The notes beneath the pieces are model-generated. The model was not told the DNA's origin. It saw only the letters and a program-made list of their open reading frames with translations, and ran no database searches. Positions 18,798 through 26,057 of a stretch of DNA of 64,000 bases are shown here, piece after piece (position 1 is the stretch's first letter; every line of letters starts with the position of its first letter). The DNA lies in assembly GCF_007795095.1 (NCBI RefSeq), contig NZ_CP042218.1:1860001-1924000 (forward strand). Direction: 5' to 3'. Source of the stretch: Luteimonas granuli (GTDB taxonomy: Bacteria > Pseudomonadota > Gammaproteobacteria > Xanthomonadales > Xanthomonadaceae). A program made the position numbers and the translations under genes.

Positions 18798-21682
18798 CGA
18801 CGGGCCCCGTAGCGGAGCGGGCCGGCGGGTGCGCTGCCCAGGTCGAGGGGCTCGAACTGCGGTTGCGCTGCCGGACCGTCCGCGCCGGCCGCGCCCTTCT
18901 CCGCGCCCGCGCCGGTGGCGGCGGGCCGCAGGCCCACGCGCAGGTCGAACCACGCCGCCTGGCCGGTGACCGGGTCGGCATTGGCGTAGTCGCCCCGGGG
19001 CGTGATGTCGGAGATCAGGTGGTTGAGCAGGAAGCCCTGGCGGCCTTCGGGCGCGTCCGGATCGAGCCGCCATGCGCCGCGGCGCTTGCCGATCGCGTTC
19101 CAGGTCCAGAGCGTGTCGGGCTGCACGTTGGCGGCGAACTTCGCCTGCACCGTGATCTCGCCCAGGTGCGAGGCGACCACCACCCAGCCCTCGTCGGCCA
19201 CCCCGAAGCGCGCGCCCGTGTCGGGATGCATGTACAGCCAGTTGCGCGCGGCGATCTGCCGCAGCCAGGCGTTCTGCGAGCCCCACGCGTGGTACATGAA
19301 CATCGGCCGCTGGGTGATGGCGTGCAGCGGGAAGGCCTCGCCGTCGACCTGGGCCTGCTCGAAGGGCGCGTACCAGATCGGCAGCGGATCGAAGTAGGTG
19401 GCGACGCGTTCGCGGTGCTCTTCCGGAGGCTGGTGCGCGCCATGCCCCTGCGCCGCGAGCCGGAACTTCTGCAGCGGCTCGGCGTAGAGGTGCAGCGTGA
19501 TCGGCGCGGCCGAGCCGATGAAGCCCAGACCGTGCGCCCAGTCGAGGTAGGCGCGGTTGGCCATCTTGAACCAGCGCGCGGATTCCGGGACTTCCTCGCG
19601 CCAGAAGCCGCCGTTGTCGATGTAGCGCTGCAGCTGTTCCGGGTTCGGCGCGCCCTTCCCCGAACGCGAACCGTCCTCGCCGCGCCAGCCCGCGAGCAGG
19701 CCGACGCCCGGCATGCGTTCGTGGCGCACGATGTAGTCGGCGTAGTCGCGGTACTTCGGCGAGCCGTCGGCATGCACCATGCCCGGCAGGCCCAGGCGCG
19801 CGCCCAGCTCCAGCAGCACCGACTGGAAGCCGCGCACGTCGCGCGGGCGGCCGTCCCTGTCGGGCTGGGTCGTCGGGTCGAACAGCGGCTGGCGGATCGC
19901 ATCGGCGGCACCGTCGGCGTCCGAGATCGGCCGGTCCAGCAGGCTGATCGCGTCGAAGCGCTCGAGGTAGGTGGTGTCGGGCAGCACCAGGTCGGCGTAG
20001 GCGACCATCTCCGAAGCGTAGGCATCGGCATAGATGATGCGCGGGATGCGGTATCCGCCATCCTCTTCGCGATCGGTCAGCCAGGCGATGGTCTCGCGGG
20101 TGTTCATCGCCGAGTTCCAGGCCATGTTGGCCATGAACATCATCAGCGTGTCGATGCGATAGGGATCGCCGGCGTGCGCGTTGCGCAGCAGGGTGTGCAT
20201 CATCCCGTGCGCGGACAGCGGATAGGCCCACGAATAGGCATGGTCGATGCGGCGCGGTCGGCCTTCGGCGTCGACCAGCAGGTCCTCGGGGCCGTGCACG
20301 AAGCCGAGCGGACCGGCATCGAGCGTGCCGTCCTCGCGGCGCGCGCGACCGGGGCGGTTCGGCGGCGGGATCGGTTTCGGATACGGCGGCTGGTAGCGGA
20401 ACGAACCCGGCGCGTCCACCGCGCCGAGCAGCAGCTGCAGCAGATGCAGGGCGCGGCAGGTGTGGAAGCCGTTGGAGTGCGCGCTGATGCCGCGCATCGC
20501 GTGCAGCGAGACCGGGCGGCCGACCATCTCCGCGTGCTCGCGCCCCCAGGCGTCGGTCCAGGCGATCGGCAGCCGCAGGTTGGAGTCGAACGCGGCTTCG
20601 GCGAGTTCCCGCGCGATGCGGCGGATGGTGTCGGCGGGAATGCCGCAGCGCCCCGCCACGGCATCGGGCGCGAACTCCGGATCGAGGTAGCGCTCGGCGA
20701 CCAGGTGGAAGGCCGGCACGGCGTGGCGCCCGTCGGGCAGCGTGTATTCGCCGACCACGGCGGGCGCGATGCCGGGCGCGTCGGCCGGGTGCGGGCGGCC
20801 ATCCACCCAGCACTGCGGCCGTCCCTCCGCGTCGCGCGCGAACAGTCCGTCCTCCGCGCCGCCCGGGTCGCGGACCACCAGCCAGTGCGCGTCCGCATAC
20901 CGCACCAGGTAGTCGAGGTCGATGCGGTCCGAGCGCAGCAGTTCATGGATCAGCGCGAACGCGAACAGCCCGTCGGTCCCCGGCCGGATCCCGATCCACT
21001 CGTCGGCGATCGCGCCGTAGCCGGTGCGCACCGGGTTCACGGCCACGATCTTCGCGCCGCGGGCCTTGAGCCTGCCCAGTCCGAGTTTGATCGGATTGGA
21101 GTCGTGGTCCTCGGCCACGCCCCAGAGCATCAGGTAGCGCGTGTGCTCCCAGTCGGGCTCGCCGAACTCCCAGAACGAGCCGCCCAGGGTGTACAGCCCG
21201 CCGGCGGCCATGTTCACCGAACAGAAGCCACCGTGCGCGGCGTAGTTGACGGTCCCGAACTGCTGCGCCCACCAGCCGGTCAGCGCCTGCGACTGGTCGC
21301 GGCCGGTGAAGAAGGCGAACTCGTCGGGGTTGCGTTCGCGGACCGGCGCCAGCCAGGACGTGGCGATCTCCATCGCCTCGTCCCATTCGATCTCGCGGAA
21401 CTCGCCGCTGCCGCGCTCGCCCACGCGCAGCAGCGGCTTCGTCAGGCGCGCCGGCGAGTGGTGCTGCATGATCCCGGCGGCGCCCTTGGCGCAGATCACG
21501 CCCTGGTTCACCGGGTGCGCCGGGTTGCCCTGGATGTAGCGGATGCTTCCGTCCCGCAGCCACACCTTGATGCCGCAGCGGCAGGCGCACATGTAGCAGG
21601 TCGTCGTCTTCACCGCGTCGCCGGGCGAGGGCGAGGTGTCGAGCACGGGTTCGTCGGGACGGTGCGCGCGCATGGGCGCCAT
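18794..21682 (-). CDS. Molybdopterin oxidoreductase, catalytic subunit (SoeA-like)
   Basis: A 962-residue DMSO-reductase-superfamily enzyme. The N-terminal [4Fe-4S] ligands are Cys29, Cys32 and Cys36 in TTCYMCACRCGIKVW plus Cys64 in GVICAKGAAG. The likely molybdenum ligand is Cys154 in GGFCSVNMAAGG. Molybdopterin-guanine-dinucleotide-binding stretches follow throughout and end in a C-terminal dinucleotide domain (from about residue 800). There is no twin-arginine signal from ATG 21682 or ATG 21673, so it should act in the cytoplasm. Size and partners match SoeA of the SoeABC sulfite dehydrogenase (quinone). Thiosulfate, tetrathionate or polysulfide reductase roles remain possible. The operon runs on to SLC13, iron-sulfur and anchor genes. 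Confidence 0.85.
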   Translation of the reverse strand: MAPMRAHRPDEPVLDTSPSPGDAVKTTTCYMCACRCGIKVWLRDGSIRYIQGNPAHPVNQGVICAKGAAGIMQHHSPARLTKPLLRVGERGSGEFREIEWDEAMEIATSWLAPVRERNPDEFAFFTGRDQSQALTGWWAQQFGTVNYAAHGGFCSVNMAAGGLYTLGGSFWEFGEPDWEHTRYLMLWGVAEDHDSNPIKLGLGRLKARGAKIVAVNPVRTGYGAIADEWIGIRPGTDGLFAFALIHELLRSDRIDLDYLVRYADAHWLVVRDPGGAEDGLFARDAEGRPQCWVDGRPHPADAPGIAPAVVGEYTLPDGRHAVPAFHLVAERYLDPEFAPDAVAGRCGIPADTIRRIARELAEAAFDSNLRLPIAWTDAWGREHAEMVGRPVSLHAMRGISAHSNGFHTCRALHLLQLLLGAVDAPGSFRYQPPYPKPIPPPNRPGRARREDGTLDAGPLGFVHGPEDLLVDAEGRPRRIDHAYSWAYPLSAHGMMHTLLRNAHAGDPYRIDTLMMFMANMAWNSAMNTRETIAWLTDREEDGGYRIPRIIYADAYASEMVAYADLVLPDTTYLERFDAISLLDRPISDADGAADAIRQPLFDPTTQPDRDGRPRDVRGFQSVLLELGARLGLPGMVHADGSPKYRDYADYIVRHERMPGVGLLAGWRGEDGSRSGKGAPNPEQLQRYIDNGGFWREEVPESARWFKMANRAYLDWAHGLGFIGSAAPITLHLYAEPLQKFRLAAQGHGAHQPPEEHRERVATYFDPLPIWYAPFEQAQVDGEAFPLHAITQRPMFMYHAWGSQNAWLRQIAARNWLYMHPDTGARFGVADEGWVVVASHLGEITVQAKFAANVQPDTLWTWNAIGKRRGAWRLDPDAPEGRQGFLLNHLISDITPRGDYANADPVTGQAAWFDLRVGLRPAATGAGAEKGAAGADGPAAQPQFEPLDLGSAPAGPLRYGARR

Positions 21683-21686
21683 TGTG

Positions 21687-21708
21687 CCTGCTCCCGGAAC
21701 GGGGCAGG
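21687..21708. promoter_or_regulatory. Imperfect inverted repeat in divergent promoter region
   Basis: CCTGC-T-CCCG and CGGG-GCAGG face each other around GAA in the 109 bases between the divergent molybdoenzyme and WYL-regulator genes. It could be an operator for the regulator, but it is GC-rich and could be chance. Confidence 0.25.
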
Positions 21709-21791
21709 GAGGCCCGGCACCCACGTCGGCGGGGTTCGGGGCAGAATACACGGTGGCCCGCGCCGCTGGCCGCACTCCATCCGGGATCGCC

Positions 21792-22760
21792 ATGGACCGC
21801 TACGAACGCATCCTTTCGCTGCACCGCATCCTCGGGGCGGCGCGCTATCCGGTCACGGTTGCCCGCTTGCAGGACGAACTCGGCTGTTCGCGCGCCACCG
21901 TCTATCGCGACGTGGCCTTCCTGCGCGATGCCTTGATGGCGCCGATCGTGGGCGACGGCGAGGCCGGCATCCGCTACGACCCCGAGGAGAGCGGCCGTTT
22001 CGAGCTGCCCGGACTGTGGCTGAACTCGGAGGAGCTGCATGCGCTGCTGGCCGCGCAGCAGCTGCTTTCGCGCAGCGGCGGCGGAGTCCTGTCCTCGGCG
22101 CTGGCTCCGCTGCAATCGCGCATCGAGAAGCTGCTCAATGAACACGCGAACGGCAGGCAGTGGCCGATGGAGCGGGTGCGCGTGATCCCGCACCGCACCC
22201 GGCACCTGGATGAACACGCGTTCCGCACGGTGTGCTCCGCGGTGCTGGAGCGCAGGCGTCTGGCCTTCGAATATCGCGCACGCTCCACCGACGAAAAGAC
22301 CCGGCGCACGGTCAGTCCGCAGCGCATCACCCACTACCGCGACAACTGGTACCTGGACGCGTGGGACCATGAGCGCGAGGGCCTGCGCAGCTTCTCCGTC
22401 GACCGCATCGCCCAGGCGCGCGCGCTCGGAGAGGCCGCGGTCGATGTCGACGAGGCCGAGCTGGACCGGCACCTGGGGAGCGGCTACGGGATCTTCTCCG
22501 GTGCTCCCAAGGACGTGGCCACGATCGTGTTCAGCGCCAAGGCCGCGCGCTGGGTCGCCGACGAGCATTGGCATTCGCAGCAGCAGGGCCGCTACCTGGC
22601 CGACGGCCGCTACGAGCTCCGGCTGCCGTACAGCAATGCGCGCGAGCTGCTGATGGACGTGCTGCACTACGGCAGCGACGCCGAGGTGCTGGAGCCGCCG
22701 TCGCTGCGCGAGCAGGCGAAGGCGCTGCTGTCGCTGGCGCTGTCGAAGTACGAACGCTGA
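21792..22760 (+). CDS. WYL-domain transcriptional regulator
   Basis: A 322-residue YafY/WYL-type regulator. The N-terminal DeoR-like winged helix (residues 1-60) contains RILGAARYPVTVARLQDEL and a recognition segment SRATVYRDVAFLRDAL. The WYL domain (about 140-235) shows RLAFEYRARST, SPQRITHYRDNWYLDAWD and LRSFSVDRI, and a WCX-like extension completes the protein. WYL domains sense small ligands or nucleic acid. It is transcribed divergently from the molybdoenzyme operon across 109 bases and is the obvious candidate to control it. The start ATG 21792 gives the family's usual MDRYERIL opening. Confidence 0.92.
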   Translation: MDRYERILSLHRILGAARYPVTVARLQDELGCSRATVYRDVAFLRDALMAPIVGDGEAGIRYDPEESGRFELPGLWLNSEELHALLAAQQLLSRSGGGVLSSALAPLQSRIEKLLNEHANGRQWPMERVRVIPHRTRHLDEHAFRTVCSAVLERRRLAFEYRARSTDEKTRRTVSPQRITHYRDNWYLDAWDHEREGLRSFSVDRIAQARALGEAAVDVDEAELDRHLGSGYGIFSGAPKDVATIVFSAKAARWVADEHWHSQQQGRYLADGRYELRLPYSNARELLMDVLHYGSDAEVLEPPSLREQAKALLSLALSKYER

Positions 22761-22788
22761 AGGAAGGGGCGCGGGTCCGGCCGGACCG

Positions 22789-23409
22789 TCAGCGGCCCGG
22801 CGTGCGTATCGCTGCCGGTTCGAAGCCCAGCCGGCCTTCCTGCTCCGGCACCTGGGGCACGCGGCGCAGCTTGTCGGTGTTGACGCCGTGGCGCCCGATG
22901 CGGCGCTCCAGTTCGAGATAGGCCTCGTCGCCGACCACCTGCGCGCGGGTCAGGATCCAGGCCTGGTCGCGGCGGCCCGGCGAGTCGAGCAGCAGCCAGC
23001 TCCCGTCCTCGGCCGCCTCCAGCACGCGCAGCCGGGCAGGCAGCACGCCCCAGGCACGCAGCGACCAGAACCTGCCGCTGCCGCCTTCGCGCCGGGCGGT
23101 GGATCTGTCGTACTCGACCGGTTCGGAGAAGCCGTCGCGCCAGCTGCGGCCGATCACGATCCGTCCGCCCTCGTCGGTCGCCAGGCGCAGGCCCGATGCG
23201 ACGCGCCCGCGCTCGCCGAACCAGGGCACGCGCGCCGCCACGTACCAGTCGCCCATCAGGACCTCCAGCGGCGGCATCGGTGCGTCGCCGGCCTCGCCGC
23301 GCCTTTCGCCGACGCCGGCGCAGGCCGCCAGCAGGCACAGCACGAGCGCGCACAGGGCGCGGGCGGAGCGGCGGGAGCGGACAGTGGCGCGTCGGAAGGG
23401 CAGGGTCAT
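22789..23409 (-). CDS. Lipocalin-family lipoprotein (Blc-like)
   Basis: A 206-residue outer-membrane lipoprotein. The signal peptide ends at a lipobox (LCLLAAC, Cys30). The first lipocalin motif GDWYVAARVPWFGER is at about residue 53, and a later YLELERRIGRHGVNTDKLRRV matches the C-terminal helix and strand region of Blc-type proteins. Blc binds lysophospholipids and acts in membrane stress. It is somewhat longer than E. coli Blc (177) because of an Arg-rich N-terminus and short linker. It stands alone and converges with the WYL regulator gene, with a 14-base palindrome between their stops. Confidence 0.8.
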   Translation of the reverse strand: MTLPFRRATVRSRRSARALCALVLCLLAACAGVGERRGEAGDAPMPPLEVLMGDWYVAARVPWFGERGRVASGLRLATDEGGRIVIGRSWRDGFSEPVEYDRSTARREGGSGRFWSLRAWGVLPARLRVLEAAEDGSWLLLDSPGRRDQAWILTRAQVVGDEAYLELERRIGRHGVNTDKLRRVPQVPEQEGRLGFEPAAIRTPGR

Positions 23410-23532
23410 CGCTGGATCCGGGGGGCGCCCGCAGGGTGCCGGCGCATCGGCGAAGACGTTGTCAATTCAGGTCGCAGTCCATGAGATGGCCGGTGGGCAC
23501 GCTGGCCCGAAAGCAAAGTCTGGAGAGCCATC

Positions 23533-23784
23533 ATGACAGCACGACGCCTCACCGCCAGCGGCCGCACCCGGCTCCGTTTCGCCACCGCTTCCGTTCCGGC
23601 GCCGGACTGGCCCGCCCGGGTGGTGCTTGCCGCCATGTTCCTGGCCGTCGTCGCCATGCTCTCGCTGCCGCAGGCGCGCGGTGCCAGCGCCGTCCTCGGC
23701 TGGCTGCCGCTGTGGCTGGCCGGCCTGCCGGCCTCCGCCTGGCTGGCGCTGGCTGCCGCCCGCCGCCGCGCCGAATCCCGCTGA
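23533..23784 (+). CDS. Small membrane protein of unknown function
   Basis: An 83-residue protein with two likely membrane helices (about residues 28-46 and 53-75), basic at both ends (MTARRLTASGRTRLRF and AARRRAESR). No family was recognised. It is divergent from the lipocalin gene and about 100 bases upstream of the first S9 peptidase. The Ala/Leu-rich helices and start context support a real gene, but conservation cannot be judged here. Confidence 0.55.
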   Translation: MTARRLTASGRTRLRFATASVPAPDWPARVVLAAMFLAVVAMLSLPQARGASAVLGWLPLWLAGLPASAWLALAAARRRAESR

Positions 23785-23884
23785 TACCCCGCTGAATCCC
23801 GCCCGGGCGCGACCTTCGGCCCGGGGCCGGGCACTGCGCCCTGTGCTAGGTTTGCCGGCCACCAGAATCGCCGGAGCCCGCCGC

Positions 23885-25999
23885 ATGCCGAAGCTGCCCC
23901 TCGCCTGCCTGTCCCTCACGCTTGCCGCGGTCTCCTTCGGCATACATGCACAGGAGGACGCCGCAGTGACCGATCCCCATCAGTGGCTCGAGGACGTCGA
24001 GGGCGAACGGCAGCTGGCCTGGGTCCGCGAGCAGAACGCGAAGGCCGAGGCCGAACTTGCGGCGACGCCGGACTTCAAGCGGCTCGAGGCCGACCTGCTC
24101 GCCATCTACGACTCCGACGACAAGATCCCCGGCGTCTACAAGCAGGGCGAGTGGTACTACAACTTCTGGCGCGACCGGAACCATGAGCGCGGCATCTGGC
24201 GCCGCACCACGCTCGACGAGTACCGCAAGCCGCAGCCGCAGTGGGAAACCGTGCTTGACCTCGACGCGCTCAACAGGGCCGAGGGCGAAAACTGGGTCTG
24301 GCATGGCGCCAACTGCCTGCGCCCGGAGTATGCGCGCTGCCTGGTCGCGCTCTCGCGCGGCGGCGCCGACGCCAACGTCACCCGCGAGTTCGACCTGACA
24401 ACGATGCAGTGGGTGGAGGGCGGCTTCTTCCGCCCCGAGGCCAAGGGCGGCCTGCAGTGGATCGACCGCGACACGGTCTACGTCTATACCGACTTCGGCG
24501 ATGGCAGCCTGACCAGCTCCGGGTATCCCCGGGTGGTCAAGCAGTGGACGCGCGGCACGCCGATGGCGGATGCGACGGTGGTGTACGAAGGCACCGCGGA
24601 CGACATGTACATCGCCGCCGGCCGCGACCACACGCCGGGCTTCGTGCGCGACTTCGTGACCCGCACCATCGCCTTCTACAACGACGAGCTCTACCTGCGG
24701 AACGCCGATGGCAGCCTGGTGAAGGTCGACGCGCCGAACTCGGCGCAGAAGTCGGTGCACCGCGAGTGGCTGGGCCTCGAGCTGCGCGAGCCCTGGGAGG
24801 TCGGAGGCACCACCTACAGAGCGGGCTCGCTGCTGGTGGCCAGGTTCGACGAGTACATGGCCGGCAAGCGCGAGTTCGAGGTGCTGTTCGAACCGACCGC
24901 GACCACCTCGCTGGCCGGTGCGTCGTTCACGAAGAACCACCTCGTGCTCAACGTCCTGGACGACGTGAAGAACCGGCTGTCCGTGCTCACGCCCGGTCCC
25001 GGCGGCTGGACGCGGAGCCCGCTCGCGGGCGTGCCCGAGTTCGGCACCGTGTCCGCCAGCGCCGTGGACAGCGACGAATCCGACGCGCTCTGGCTGACGG
25101 TCACCGACTACCTCACCCCGACCACGCTGATGCTCGCCGGTGCCGGGCCGGACGCCGGCGCGCCGGAAGTGCTGAAGACGCAGCCGGCGTTCTTCGATGC
25201 CTCGAAGCACGAGGTCGAGCAGCACTTCGCGACCTCGAAGGACGGCACCCGCGTGCCCTACTTCCTGGTGCGCCCGAAGGACATGCGGTTCGACGGCGGG
25301 AATCCGACCCTGCTGTACGGCTATGGCGGCTTCGAGATCCCGATGATGCCCGGCTACTCCGGCGGCGTCGGCAAGGGCTGGCTGGAGCTCGGCGGCACCT
25401 ACGCGGTGGCCAACATCCGCGGCGGCGGCGAGTACGGCCCGCGCTGGCACCAGGCCGCGCTCAAGGCCAACCGCCACAAGGCCTACGAGGACTTCGCGGC
25501 GGTGGCGCAGGACATGATCGACCGCGGCATCACCTCGCCGAAGCACCTGGGCATCCGCGGCGGAAGCAATGGCGGCCTGCTCACCGGCAACATGCTGACC
25601 CAGTATCCGGAGCTGTTCGGCGCCGTGGTGATCCAGGTGCCGCTGCTGGACATGCAGCGCTACCACAGGCTGCTGGCCGGTGCCTCCTGGATGGCCGAGT
25701 ACGGCAACCCGGACACGGCGGACTGGGAATTCATCCGGACCTTCTCGCCCTACCACCTCTTCGACCCGGCGAAGGACTATCCGCCCACCCTGATCCTCAC
25801 CTCGACCCGCGACGACCGCGTCCATCCGGGCCACGCGCGCAAGATGCATGCGCTCATGAGCGACGCGGACAAGGACGTGCGCTACTACGAGAACATCGAG
25901 GGTGGCCACGGCGGCGCCGCCAACAACCGGCAGGCCGCACACATGGACGCGCTGTACCTCACCTTCCTCTGGCGACACATCGGACGTGACGCCGAATGA
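23885..25999 (+). CDS. Prolyl oligopeptidase family serine peptidase (S9A), exported
   Basis: A 704-residue peptidase that cuts short peptides, typically after proline. A signal peptide (MPKLPLACLSLTLAAVSFG) indicates export to the periplasm. The beta-propeller spans about residues 90-430, starting from DPHQWLEDVEGERQLAWV. The alpha/beta hydrolase domain has nucleophile Ser561 in GIRGGSNGGLL, the acid in TSTRDDRVHP (Asp643/644) and His675 in EGGHGGAANN. Length fits the family (about 700). A TGCTAGGTT sequence 30-40 bases upstream may hold its -10 box. A strong hairpin follows the stop, and a second, divergent S9 peptidase lies next to it. Confidence 0.93.
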   Translation: MPKLPLACLSLTLAAVSFGIHAQEDAAVTDPHQWLEDVEGERQLAWVREQNAKAEAELAATPDFKRLEADLLAIYDSDDKIPGVYKQGEWYYNFWRDRNHERGIWRRTTLDEYRKPQPQWETVLDLDALNRAEGENWVWHGANCLRPEYARCLVALSRGGADANVTREFDLTTMQWVEGGFFRPEAKGGLQWIDRDTVYVYTDFGDGSLTSSGYPRVVKQWTRGTPMADATVVYEGTADDMYIAAGRDHTPGFVRDFVTRTIAFYNDELYLRNADGSLVKVDAPNSAQKSVHREWLGLELREPWEVGGTTYRAGSLLVARFDEYMAGKREFEVLFEPTATTSLAGASFTKNHLVLNVLDDVKNRLSVLTPGPGGWTRSPLAGVPEFGTVSASAVDSDESDALWLTVTDYLTPTTLMLAGAGPDAGAPEVLKTQPAFFDASKHEVEQHFATSKDGTRVPYFLVRPKDMRFDGGNPTLLYGYGGFEIPMMPGYSGGVGKGWLELGGTYAVANIRGGGEYGPRWHQAALKANRHKAYEDFAAVAQDMIDRGITSPKHLGIRGGSNGGLLTGNMLTQYPELFGAVVIQVPLLDMQRYHRLLAGASWMAEYGNPDTADWEFIRTFSPYHLFDPAKDYPPTLILTSTRDDRVHPGHARKMHALMSDADKDVRYYENIEGGHGGAANNRQAAHMDALYLTFLWRHIGRDAE

Positions 26000-26005
26000 G
26001 AACCG

Positions 26006-26030
26006 ACGGGGCGCCTGAATGGCGCCCCGT
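26006..26030 (+). terminator. Hairpin between two S9 peptidase genes
   Basis: A perfect 10-base stem (26006-26015 with 26021-26030, arms ACGGGGCGCC and GGCGCCCCGT) encloses the loop TGAAT, 7 bases after the first peptidase stop. Only a weak T-content tail (TGCATT) follows. It probably separates the two peptidase genes. Confidence 0.6.
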
Positions 26031-26057
26031 TGCATTGCAACCCACGGATCCCCATCC

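Noticed and set aside
22774..22787. 14-base palindrome GGTCCGGCCGGACC between the WYL and lipocalin genes as terminator
   Set aside because: There is no loop and no T-run; a gapless GC palindrome of this size is common in such DNA.
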